64,000 nt of DNA. Source: Candidatus Tyrphobacter aquilonaris. GTDB lineage: Bacteria; Vulcanimicrobiota; Vulcanimicrobiia; Vulcanimicrobiales; Vulcanimicrobiaceae. The DNA is taken from positions 25,405 through 89,404 of the forward strand of contig PKZD01000017.1 of assembly GCA_003133745.1 (NCBI GenBank), given 5' to 3'. The translations under genes were made by a program, and so were the position numbers. Shown in pieces: positions 26,141 through 33,913 of the stretch. Positions within the stretch are counted from its first letter, which is position 1, and each line of letters opens with the position of its first letter. The notes under the pieces were generated by a model. The model did not search any database. It saw only the letters and a list, made by a program, of their open reading frames with translations, and was not told where the DNA came from.

Positions 26141-27975
26141 CTTCGCCACGGCGCCATCGCGTGAAGGCGCGCGGCCACGGCGTTCGCGATGATTGCCCGC
26201 GCGCGCCGCGTGAAATGGTAGTCGGCGGTGCCGAAGAGCGGCACGTGCGGCGACGCCGCCTCTTCGGCCGTGAACTCCGGCGTCACGTCGACGGCGGGGA
26301 CACCCGAGCGCATGATCGCGTCCTCGAGCCGGCGCATCGCTCTCGCGTCGGGCGCCATCGCGTACGGCGGAGCGAACTCCTCGGCGATGGGATACCACGT
26401 CCCCTCGCTCGGGGCGAACGACGTCGGCACCGGATGGACGATGACGAGGAAGCCGATGTTCTTTGCCGAGAGCGTGCGGCTGATGTCGACGAGCGTTCTC
26501 GTGAGCTCGGCGGGCCAGTCCGCGCCGGCGAGGTCCGGCGTGCGGTGCTCGTTTTCATACGTAGTATAGACGTTGCCGAGGTTGATGTTGAGGACGACGA
26601 AATCATAGAATCCGGTCAGCGCCGCAAGCGTAGCGAAGTTCCTGAACTCCGCATTCGCGAGCTTGATGATTGGAACGATCTTCGGATGCTTGCCCAACGC
26701 GCGCAAGCCGGGATCGACGGCAAGGCGGTCTTGCAAGAGACCTTCGATCGACGTCGCCCAGTCCGTGCCGTAGTAGATGTAGGAGTCTCCGACGTACGCG
26801 ATGCGGTATTCCGAAGGATCGGGATGCTCTGCGACGCCGGGAAACGCGACTTCGAGCGAGCCCCATGGGTCGACGCGCTCGGTCGGAGATAGCTTGCGCA
26901 CGCGGCGATTTCCGCCGTCGGCGACGACCAGGCCGCCGTCCGGCGCGCGCGCGATTCCGAGCGGCGTGAAGAACTTCGCTGCCGGTCCCGGTCCGTCGTC
27001 ATAACCGCCCGTATCGCCGGAGCCGTTCTCGGAGGGCGTTCCCGCGAGCAGTGCGGTCTGCCCCGAGATGATCTCGAGCGAGCGGATCGTGTTCGTGCGC
27101 AGTTCGGTGTACGCGACGGTGTTTTCATCGATCGCCGCGAGAAACGCCGGTTCACCGAGCGGCTGTTCCGCCGCCGTTGTGAGCGTCCGTTCCGCGTTCG
27201 GGATTCCTTCACGGGAGAAGCCGCGATCCTCGCTCGGGCTGCGGCCGAGCCGGCGTGCGACAATGCCGTCCTGATCGCCCGCGAAGACCGTCACCTCGCG
27301 CGGTCCGTCGAAGACTGCGACGGCATACGGCTTGTTGCCGAGCGATGGTATCGTCGTCACGTTCCCGGCGGGATCGATTTCGCGGATGCCGGTGTAGTCG
27401 GCGACGAACAGGTCGCCCTGATGGTCGACTGCGAGGCCCGTCGGATCGCCGAAGCGTGCCGTCGACCGCGGTCCGTCAACGTGCCCGGGCGCGCTCGGCG
27501 AGCCGGCGTACGTCGTGACGTCGCCGCGTACGTCGATTGCGCGAATGCAATGGTTCAGCGTGTCGGCGACGTAGATCGTCCCGTCGCTGCGAATCGCAAT
27601 CCCGGCTGGGCGATCGAAACGCGCCGCCGTGCCGCGGCCGTCCGCGTAGCCGCCGGTCACCCAGAATCCGCTGGAATCAAGCGCGCCGCCGCCGGCAATC
27701 GTCCGCACGCTGCCGTCGGGATCGATGCGACGGATCCGCTGCGCGGCACCATCGGAGACGTAGAGTCTGCCGGCTGCGTCGTACGCGAGGCCGGTCGGCA
27801 TGAGGAACGTTCCGTTCGAGCCGTCGGCGAATCCGAGTTCTCCCGTCCCGCTCAACGTGCTCACCACCGTCGTCTCACCGAGCGCCTGCGGCGCTGCGGC
27901 GGACGGGAATGCGAGCGGCAGGGACGTCGCTGCGATCGCGCAGACGACCGCGCGCAGCAATCTAGTGCGGAGCAT
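26137..27975 (-). CDS. Exported NHL-propeller/SGNH-domain fusion protein (copy 3)
   Basis: A protein of 612 residues with a signal peptide ending near SAAAP. NHL repeats include GRLYVSDGAAQRIRRI, GTIYVADTLNHCIRAI and GGLVVADGGNRRVRKL. The C-terminal SGNH domain has a complete block I, YVGDSYIYYG, a likely Asn block VVLNINLGN and a terminal GTADYHFTRRAR. Of the three copies this one keeps the canonical GDS. The start overlaps the small secreted gene by 14 bases and the end overlaps the mutase by 4, so it is translated as part of module B. Probably a periplasmic acyl-transfer or acceptor-binding protein. Confidence 0.82.
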   Translation of the reverse strand: MLRTRLLRAVVCAIAATSLPLAFPSAAAPQALGETTVVSTLSGTGELGFADGSNGTFLMPTGLAYDAAGRLYVSDGAAQRIRRIDPDGSVRTIAGGGALDSSGFWVTGGYADGRGTAARFDRPAGIAIRSDGTIYVADTLNHCIRAIDVRGDVTTYAGSPSAPGHVDGPRSTARFGDPTGLAVDHQGDLFVADYTGIREIDPAGNVTTIPSLGNKPYAVAVFDGPREVTVFAGDQDGIVARRLGRSPSEDRGFSREGIPNAERTLTTAAEQPLGEPAFLAAIDENTVAYTELRTNTIRSLEIISGQTALLAGTPSENGSGDTGGYDDGPGPAAKFFTPLGIARAPDGGLVVADGGNRRVRKLSPTERVDPWGSLEVAFPGVAEHPDPSEYRIAYVGDSYIYYGTDWATSIEGLLQDRLAVDPGLRALGKHPKIVPIIKLANAEFRNFATLAALTGFYDFVVLNINLGNVYTTYENEHRTPDLAGADWPAELTRTLVDISRTLSAKNIGFLVIVHPVPTSFAPSEGTWYPIAEEFAPPYAMAPDARAMRRLEDAIMRSGVPAVDVTPEFTAEEAASPHVPLFGTADYHFTRRARAIIANAVAARLHAMAPWRR

Positions 27976-28483
27976 TCGCGGCTCGCAGAAGATCGGCGGC
28001 CGGCACGACGCTCAAACCCGGCGGAAAGACGCCGCGCTGCGCATCGCTCTCCCACGTTCGCGGGAACGATGCTCTCTTGCGCGGGTCTCCTTCGACCGTC
28101 AACAACGTGCGAATGCCGGCATCGGGACGCGTCGCATACGGTCCGGAGACGAGACCGCTCTGCGCGAACACGACGACGACCCGTAGATGCGTCGTGCCCG
28201 CCGGGAGCTCGCCGGCGCGCGTGACGAAAAGCTTCACCGCTTCGTATTCGAGCGCGCGCAGCGCCGCCTCCCGCGGCGTCGCGTTATCCAGCAACCGCTC
28301 GACCCAAAGCGTCGCGTCCCACCACAGCACGCCTCCCGATGCGTCGAGGCTGAGCACGACGCGCGGTTGCGGATAGTGAGCGAGGTCGACGGATGCGGCG
28401 GGCGCTGCGGCGGCCGCGCTCAGGAGAATCGTCACCGCGGCGAGCGCGCGACACGCGTTTGCGCGAAGGAGCGCGATCTTCAT
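27962..28483 (-). CDS. Small secreted protein, paralogue of 13672-14145
   Basis: A protein of 173 residues with a signal peptide ending at APAAS. The mature part contains LWWDATLWVERLL, HLRVVVVFAQSGLVSGPYATRP and PPGLSVVPAADLL. The VVVFAQSG/GPYATRP region matches the paralogue at 13672-14145. The ATG at 28483 overlaps the MBOAT stop (ATGA), and the gene's own stop lies inside the NHL-SGNH start region, so it is coupled on both sides. Strict co-occurrence with NHL-SGNH genes in both modules argues for a conserved role in the same complex. No known family. Confidence 0.75.
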   Translation of the reverse strand: MKIALLRANACRALAAVTILLSAAAAAPAASVDLAHYPQPRVVLSLDASGGVLWWDATLWVERLLDNATPREAALRALEYEAVKLFVTRAGELPAGTTHLRVVVVFAQSGLVSGPYATRPDAGIRTLLTVEGDPRKRASFPRTWESDAQRGVFPPGLSVVPAADLLRAANAPH

Positions 28484-29688
28484 AGGAAGGCCCGGTAGAT
28501 GCTGAACGCATCGGCTGTCGAGGGCGCCGCGATCCAACCCAGGCCGAACGTGAAGCTCGCATAGGTGAGGCCCACGGAGAGCACGCGCAGGACCGGGTTC
28601 GGCGCGCTCAGCCATGCGATGCGGCGCGACACGCCGGCGCGCCACAGATGATAGAAAGCCAGGCACGCGCCGTTCCATACTCCCCAGATGACGAAATGCA
28701 ATCCCGCGCCGTGCCATACGCCGATAATGATCATGACGGCGACCATCGAGACGAGCACTCCGGGCCGGATCCCCCCGATACGAATGCCGCCGCCCGTGCG
28801 TTTCGTCAGCGGCAGAAAGATGTAATCGCGGACCCACGATGTGAGCGACATGTGCCAGCGCTGCCAGAACTCCAGCAGGTTGCTCGCCCGAAACGGGTGC
28901 GCGAAGTTTTCGGGAACGCGCACTCCGAACAGCAAGCCGAAACCAATCGCCATGTCCGTATATCCCCCGAGGTCGTAATAGACCTTGACGCTTCCGGCGA
29001 CCAGCGCAAGCGCGTACGTCGCCGCCGTGTACGACGGATCGGGGTGAAAGATGGGAGTGGCGAAGAGCGAGACGGGATCGGCGATCGCGATCTTCTTGAA
29101 TAAGCCGCTGAGGATGCGGTAGAGCGCTGCGTGCAAGTCCGGGCCGGTTGCCATCCGCAGCGCCTGCACTTGCGGTGAGAACATGCGATAGCGCTTGATG
29201 GGGCCGGCGACCATCGTCGGGAAGAAGAGTGCGAAGAGCAGGAACCGCTCGAACGTGAACTCTTTGATTCTGCCGGCGTGGACCTCGACGATGAAGTGGA
29301 TGAACTCGAACGTGAAGAACGAGATCGCGAGGGGCGCGATCAGCGGCCCGACGACCGGCACGTGCCAGCCGGGAACGGCGGCGCCGAACGCGGCGCTCAG
29401 CCAACGCGCGTACTTGAAGTAGCAGAGCAGCAACGTCAGCGCGGTGATCGCACCGCCGGCGAGGACGGCACCGCGCATGCGTTCGCCGCCGGTTTGCAGG
29501 AGCCGCGCGACCGCATAGGTTCCGAGCGTTGCACCGACGATGACGAGCAGGTTCGCGGGCCCGGCGTTCGCGTAAAATGCGAGCCCGGCGAGGATCAACA
29601 CCCAGGCGCGTATTCGCGGCGGGGAGAGCGCGTACGCCGCAACGACGACGACGGCGAACACGGCAAACGGCCAGGTGTTAAAGAACAT
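28480..29688 (-). CDS. MBOAT O-acyltransferase (module B)
   Basis: A protein of 402 residues and about 10 membrane helices. Signatures are PLAISFFTFEFIHFIVEV, YYDLGGYTDMAIGFG, FWQRWHMSLTSWVRDYIFLPL and GVWHGAGLHFVIWG with the catalytic His. It is closer to AlgI/DltB-type enzymes than to the module A copy in the GYTDMAIG region, and it is shorter, ending at the usual last helix. Unlike module A it has no fused DltX-like tail; a separate microprotein is encoded at 30696-30875. It overlaps the SGNH gene by 11 bases and the small secreted gene by 4. Membrane step of acyl export. Confidence 0.88.
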   Translation of the reverse strand: MFFNTWPFAVFAVVVVAAYALSPPRIRAWVLILAGLAFYANAGPANLLVIVGATLGTYAVARLLQTGGERMRGAVLAGGAITALTLLLCYFKYARWLSAAFGAAVPGWHVPVVGPLIAPLAISFFTFEFIHFIVEVHAGRIKEFTFERFLLFALFFPTMVAGPIKRYRMFSPQVQALRMATGPDLHAALYRILSGLFKKIAIADPVSLFATPIFHPDPSYTAATYALALVAGSVKVYYDLGGYTDMAIGFGLLFGVRVPENFAHPFRASNLLEFWQRWHMSLTSWVRDYIFLPLTKRTGGGIRIGGIRPGVLVSMVAVMIIIGVWHGAGLHFVIWGVWNGACLAFYHLWRAGVSRRIAWLSAPNPVLRVLSVGLTYASFTFGLGWIAAPSTADAFSIYRAFL

Positions 29689-30709
29689 GGAGCAACTTTG
29701 CGAGACGCGGGCGGATTGCTTGCGCGAGCCGCGCGCTGCCGATCGGGTTCAGGTGCGTGTTGTCGATGAAATCGCTCGCGGCGAACCGGCTGTCGAGATT
29801 CAGAACGGCCAGTCCGCGGTCACGCGCCAGTCGCTGGACGCGCGCAAGATTGGCGGCGTAGGCGGCGTTGTCGATGTAGAGGTGCAGCAGCGCATGGTTC
29901 ACCGGCGGCAGCACGACCAGCGCCGGAATTCGGCGCGCCGCGAGCATCGTGAACAGATGCTCGGCGTAGGCGTAGGAAACATTGCTCGCATCGAGCGGCG
30001 TCAGATCGTACATCATTGCGTACGCCGCGGAGTCGGCACCCCGTGGCATCGGTTGCAGGAACGGTTCGATCAATCGCTGGAGGGCCGTCGCGAGATCGGC
30101 GTCGCCGAACAGCGCTTGGTGCACGTCGACGCGCAAACCGTACAGCAGCCAGTGATCGGCGACAAAGCGGTCGAGCCGTTCTCCCGCGCCGTCTTGAGGG
30201 TGGACGACGGCGTTAAGCCTATCGCGATCGAACGGTTCGACGAGCGCGGGAACGCAGAGCTCCGCGAGCGCTGCGTTCAGCGTGTCGTAGGCCGGGGCGG
30301 TCTCGTTGAAGGATGCCGGATTGATCTCGACCAGCACCGCGCGTGGGCGCAGATTGCGCGCGAGCAAGTAGCGCAGCACGAAGTCGGCGTTGACCGGCGT
30401 CTCGGCTTCGTAGGCGAAGTTGGCGACGCGGTCGCCTTGCAGCGCCGACGCCAACTGGGCGACGGGCCCGTCGGCGGCGCGGATACCGTAACCCCACATC
30501 TCCGAGTCGCCGAGAACGACGACGGCGCCCGGCCCCGCGTTCTCCGCGTAGCGCTGCAGGTACTCACTCGAGAAGTGGGTGGGAAGCCGCACGCCACCGT
30601 GCCAGGTGCCGAGGGCAAGGTCGGTGAGCGCGAGCAGTGACAACGTCACCAGTGCGCTCAGCCAGATTCGGGCCGGCCGAGCGACCGGTCTCTCCTTAGA
30701 AGTTGCCAT
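29678..30709 (-). CDS. DltD/AlgJ-like membrane-anchored SGNH protein (module B)
   Basis: A protein of 343 residues with one N-terminal helix (IWLSALVTLSLLALTDLAL). The SGNH domain has VVVLGDSEMWGYGIR, FAYEAETPVNADF, AVLVEINPASFN and DFIDNTHLNPIGSARLA, so nucleophile, Asn block and Asp-x-x-His are complete. It is a paralogue of 18982-20004. The ATG overlaps the end of the DltX-like microprotein gene by 14 bases and the stop overlaps the MBOAT start by 11, giving the compact order DltX-like, SGNH, MBOAT. It likely transfers the acyl group to the final polymer. Confidence 0.85.
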   Translation of the reverse strand: MATSKERPVARPARIWLSALVTLSLLALTDLALGTWHGGVRLPTHFSSEYLQRYAENAGPGAVVVLGDSEMWGYGIRAADGPVAQLASALQGDRVANFAYEAETPVNADFVLRYLLARNLRPRAVLVEINPASFNETAPAYDTLNAALAELCVPALVEPFDRDRLNAVVHPQDGAGERLDRFVADHWLLYGLRVDVHQALFGDADLATALQRLIEPFLQPMPRGADSAAYAMMYDLTPLDASNVSYAYAEHLFTMLAARRIPALVVLPPVNHALLHLYIDNAAYAANLARVQRLARDRGLAVLNLDSRFAASDFIDNTHLNPIGSARLAQAIRPRLAKLLHVL

Positions 30710-30875
30710 AGAAGAAGCGGTACTGCGTCGCGGAGCTCAGGACGATCATGGTGACGATCAGCAGGTAATAGACGACGCCCATCGCGAGTGCGTCGTCGAA
30801 CGGAAGCCACCAGCGGCGCTTCGGCTGCTCCGCCACCGTGCGCGGAGCCTTGCGCCTCGAAAGGTCAACATCCAC
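30696..30875 (-). CDS. DltX-like microprotein with C-terminal FFYGNF motif
   Basis: A 59-residue reading from GTG at 30875 to TAA at 30696-30698. A basic cytoplasmic N-terminus with RRKAPR and KRRWW is followed by one membrane helix (ALAMGVVYYLLIVTMIVL), and the protein ends exactly with FFYGNF. DltX proteins are 50-residue single-pass peptides whose terminal F-x-Y-x-x-F-type motif places a tyrosine as acyl carrier between DltB and DltD. The size, topology, motif at the extreme C-terminus and overlap with the SGNH gene all agree. It lacks an obvious strong ribosome-binding site, and the inverted repeat just before the GTG may control it. Confidence 0.75.
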   Translation of the reverse strand: MDVDLSRRKAPRTVAEQPKRRWWLPFDDALAMGVVYYLLIVTMIVLSSATQYRFFYGNF

Positions 30876-30898
30876 TGCTCAGTAGTGTCCTATGAGCA
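30876..30898 (-). promoter_or_regulatory. Inverted repeat immediately upstream of the module B operon
   Basis: TGCTCA at 30876-30881 and TGAGCA at 30893-30898 are perfect arms around an 11-base centre, directly before the GTG start of the DltX-like gene. In the transcript this would fold as a hairpin whose loop holds the only purine-rich (AGGA) sequence, so it may limit initiation. As DNA it could be an operator. A second looser repeat (CGAGAG/CTCTCG) lies at 30913-30943. Confidence 0.35.
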
Positions 30899-31080
30899 AG
30901 GCCTTTGCTCGTCGAGAGCGATTTGCCTCGTTTCGTTCTCTCGCGGCACCCGGACCAGGTGGTACCAATGCGCTATTGAACTGTTGCCGCTATGCCGGCT
31001 GAATACGGGTTTGCGGGCAGGCTGCACCTTGGCCATGTCGCGATGCGACGGATGCTCGGCCGGTGCAAGAGGGCGCCGAC

Positions 31081-31938
31081 ATGAGTTATGGGCCGATGTC
31101 GTCCGCCTCGATCTCGGTGATCATGCCCGCGTACAACGAGTCCGAGCACATCGTGACGAACCTGCTGGAAGTAGTCAACGTATTCAATACCTTCGGCAGA
31201 GAGTTCGAGATCATCGTCGTCGATGACGGGAGTTCCGACAACACCTACCTCAACGCGGCGACGACGCTGCTACAGCACCCGGAGCGCGTGCGCATCGTCC
31301 GTTACGAAGTGAATAAGGGCAAGGGGAACGCCCTCATCGCCGGTGTCTGCAAAGCCCGTGGGGAGTACGTCGTTTTCCTCGACGCCGACATGGACTTGCA
31401 TCCGCGTCAACTGCCGCTGTTCCTGGCCCTCATGGAGTCGCAACACGCCGACGCCGTCATCGGCTCGAAGTGGCATCCGCAGTCGCAGGTCGCGTATCCG
31501 AAGATCAGGCGATTTTACAGCACCTGCTACTATGCCTTCGTGCGCATTCTCTTCGGCCTACCGGTGCGTGATACGCAGGCCGGTCTGAAGCTCTTCACGA
31601 TGAAGCTGTTGCGCGACGTCCTTCCCCGGCTGCTCGCGAAGCGGTTTGCGTTCGACATCGAAGTCCTCGCGGTCGCTCACGCGCGCGGCTACAAAATAGT
31701 CGACGCTCCGGTGACGCTGCGTTTTCAGCGCCCGATGGGCCGGCTGCGATTGCATCATGCCTGGTCCACACTGGTCGATACGCTGGCCATATTTTATCGC
31801 CTGAAGGTGCTTCATTACTACGATCAACTGACGATGCTCGAAGTAACGAACGGCATCGAGAACGGAACGGTCAAGGAACTCTCGGCGGCAGATGAGCCCA
31901 TGCCGGCGGAGGCCGGCTCCGCCATGCGTGTAAGCTGA
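31081..31938 (+). CDS. Family 2 glycosyltransferase (DPM1-like)
   Basis: A protein of 285 residues. The GT-A fold is shown by ISVIMPAYNESEHI at the start, EIIVVDDGSSDNT, NKGKGNALIAG and VVFLDADMDLHP (the DxD-type metal site). Later AGLKLFTMKL and RFAFDIEVLAVA match dolichol-phosphate mannosyltransferase-like enzymes, which move a sugar from a nucleotide donor to a polyprenyl phosphate. There are no C-terminal membrane helices. I prefer the ATG at 31081, which has GAGGG upstream, over the GTG at 31063. First gene of the plus-strand glycan operon. Confidence 0.88.
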   Translation: MSYGPMSSASISVIMPAYNESEHIVTNLLEVVNVFNTFGREFEIIVVDDGSSDNTYLNAATTLLQHPERVRIVRYEVNKGKGNALIAGVCKARGEYVVFLDADMDLHPRQLPLFLALMESQHADAVIGSKWHPQSQVAYPKIRRFYSTCYYAFVRILFGLPVRDTQAGLKLFTMKLLRDVLPRLLAKRFAFDIEVLAVAHARGYKIVDAPVTLRFQRPMGRLRLHHAWSTLVDTLAIFYRLKVLHYYDQLTMLEVTNGIENGTVKELSAADEPMPAEAGSAMRVS

Positions 31939-31946
31939 CCGGGGAA

Positions 31947-33086
31947 ATGCGGGCTGACACGGGAGCGGACGTCGTTCCTTTCGTGGACCTTCGCTCTGGG
32001 TACCGAGCGATATCTTCCGAGATCGACGCCGCGATTGGAGCAGTTCTCGAGAGCGCAGGTTTCATCATGGGACCGGAGCTCGAAGCCTTCGAGCGCGAGT
32101 TCGCAGATTTCCTCGGGGCTGCGCACTGCGTCGGGGTTGCTTCGGGGACGGACGCTCTAGCGCTCTGCCTACGGGCCGCAGGCGTCGGCAGCGGCGACGA
32201 AGTGATCATCCCTGCGAATACGTTCATCGCTTCGGCGATGGCCGTCTCGCAGGTCGGCGCCACTCCGCGGATGGTGGACATCGACGACCATTATCTCATC
32301 GACACGAGCGTAATCGAGGCGGCAATCACGCCGCGGACGAAGGCGATCATGCCGGTTCACTTGTACGGCCAGGCTGCAGACCTCGGTCCGCTCATGGCGC
32401 TTGCAGAGCGGCACAAACTTCACGTCATCGAGGATGCGTGTCAAGCCCATGGCGCCCGCTACGATGGGCGTCGCGTCGGCACGTTCGGTACCGCCGCGGC
32501 GTTCAGCTTTTACCCCGGCAAGAATCTCGGCGCGTACGGCGACGGGGGTGCAGTCGTCACAGCAGATCCGGAGATCGCAGAGCGCGTCCGTCTGCTCAGG
32601 GATTTCGGCCAGCGCAAGAAGTACGAGCACGTGATCATTGGCGGGAACTCCCGCCTCGACAGCATGCAAGCCGCAATCCTGCGAGTAAAGCTCAGGTATC
32701 TCGATCGATGGAACGCGTGCAGGCGTGGCGCAGCTCGAACGTACGACGAGCTCCTTGACTGCCCCGGCATCACACGTCCCCTCTGCCGAGATCTCGACGG
32801 CCACGTGTACCATCTCTACGTCGTGCGCGTCGCTCGGCGTAACGCGGCGCTCCAAACATTGGCTCAGAGCGGAATCCAGGCCGGCATTCACTACCCCGTA
32901 CCCGTGCACTTGCAGCCGGCGTATGCCCATCTCGGCCTGCGGCGTGGCGCGTATCCGCGAACCGAAGCCGCTGCGGGCGAGATCATCTCGTTGCCGATGT
33001 TTCCGGAAATAACAAACTCCCAGATCGAGCGGGTCGCGGCAACCTTGAGGCAGCATGTAGGCGGCGCTCAAGAAGCACGCTCGTGA
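31947..33086 (+). CDS. DegT/DnrJ/EryC1 sugar aminotransferase
   Basis: A protein of 379 residues with the family pattern VPFVDLRSGY, VGVASGTDALALCL, IPANTFIASAMA, HLYGQ, EDACQAHGA and SFYPGKNLGAYGDGGA; the PLP-binding Lys is Lys192. These enzymes aminate keto-sugar nucleotides at C3 or C4. With the Gfo/Idh oxidoreductase (40517) and a hexapeptide acyltransferase (41437) it could make a 2,3-diamino or 3-acylamino sugar as in Wbp-type pathways. The stop overlaps the GTG of the next gene. Confidence 0.9.
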   Translation: MRADTGADVVPFVDLRSGYRAISSEIDAAIGAVLESAGFIMGPELEAFEREFADFLGAAHCVGVASGTDALALCLRAAGVGSGDEVIIPANTFIASAMAVSQVGATPRMVDIDDHYLIDTSVIEAAITPRTKAIMPVHLYGQAADLGPLMALAERHKLHVIEDACQAHGARYDGRRVGTFGTAAAFSFYPGKNLGAYGDGGAVVTADPEIAERVRLLRDFGQRKKYEHVIIGGNSRLDSMQAAILRVKLRYLDRWNACRRGAARTYDELLDCPGITRPLCRDLDGHVYHLYVVRVARRNAALQTLAQSGIQAGIHYPVPVHLQPAYAHLGLRRGAYPRTEAAAGEIISLPMFPEITNSQIERVAATLRQHVGGAQEARS

Positions 33087-33913
33087 CGGAGCGTCCGACC
33101 GTCAGCGTGTTGATCCCGACGCGAAACGCGTCCGTGTACCTCGCATCGTGTATCGATAGTTTGCGAAAGCAGAAGGGCGCGGACGTCGAGGTGATCGTCA
33201 TCGACAACGGCTCGACGGATGGCACGGTGGAAACCGCGGAGCGCATCGCGGATGTCGTGCTGGCTGCCGGACCGGAGCGATCGACGCAGCTGAACACCGG
33301 CGCGCGAGACGCATCAGGGACGTTTCTGTATCGAGTGGATGCGGACTTTATCGTCGGAGACGGCCTGCTCGCGGCGGCGGTCCAGGAGTGCAGGAATGGG
33401 TCCGACGCGGTCGTCGTGAGCAACATCTCCTCGCCGCACGTCAGCTGGTGGGCTCGCGTTCGCCATTTTGAGCGCCAAATGTACGACGGTGACCACCTCA
33501 ACGTTGCAGCGAGGTTCTTTACTCGGGAAGCGTTTGCGGCCGTCGGTGGTTTCGACGAGTCGCTGATCGCCGGCGAGGACTATGACATCCATAACCGGTT
33601 GCTCGCCGCCGGTTTCAGGATTGGCACCATCGCCTCGAGCGAAGTTCATCTCGGCGAACCGCGAACGCTCGGCGAGTTTGCCGCCAAGTGCTACTACTAC
33701 GGAAAATCCATGAAAGCGTTCCTGCGTCGCAACGGCCTGCGAGGCGCGTGGCAGATGAGTCCGCTGCGCCCGGCGTTTCTACGGCATTGGCGTACCTTCG
33801 TACGGAACCCGGCACTTTCGGCGAGCTTCATCGTGTTGCTCGTCGTGAAGTACGCATGCGGCGCCGCCGGCATGGTGGCCGGCGAGTTCAGCTCCGTGAG
33901 AAAACGACGATAG
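33083..33913 (+). CDS. Family 2 glycosyltransferase
   Basis: A protein of 276 residues. It opens PTVSVLIPTRNASVYL and has VEVIVIDNGSTDGT, then YRVDADFIVGD (DxD site) and GGFDESLIAGEDYDIHNRL, the acceptor-side ED of GT2 enzymes. One hydrophobic C-terminal segment (ASFIVLLVVKYACGAAGMV) could anchor it. GTG start at 33083 sharing GTGA with the previous stop; its own TAG shares a base with the next GTG. A cytoplasmic-face sugar transferase for lipid-linked glycan assembly. Confidence 0.85.
   Translation: MTERPTVSVLIPTRNASVYLASCIDSLRKQKGADVEVIVIDNGSTDGTVETAERIADVVLAAGPERSTQLNTGARDASGTFLYRVDADFIVGDGLLAAAVQECRNGSDAVVVSNISSPHVSWWARVRHFERQMYDGDHLNVAARFFTREAFAAVGGFDESLIAGEDYDIHNRLLAAGFRIGTIASSEVHLGEPRTLGEFAAKCYYYGKSMKAFLRRNGLRGAWQMSPLRPAFLRHWRTFVRNPALSASFIVLLVVKYACGAAGMVAGEFSSVRKRR

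Noticed and set aside
26141-26398. N-terminal extension of the acyl-CoA mutase
   Set aside because: It lies in another frame of the NHL-SGNH gene, is Arg-rich, and the ATGA junction at 26140 gives a normal N-terminus.
28480-28510. FSIYRAFL at the end of the module B MBOAT as a DltX-type tail
   Set aside because: It belongs to the normal last MBOAT helix region, is not preceded by an extra helix and does not end in the hexapeptide.
28484-29404. Long extension of the small secreted protein gene through the MBOAT
   Set aside because: Arg/Ala-rich shadow frame of the MBOAT; a proper signal peptide begins at 28483.
31037-31049. GTCGC-GAT-GCGAC hairpin before the first glycan gene as a terminator
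   Set aside because: The stem is only 5 bp, without a T-run; such repeats are frequent by chance at this GC content.
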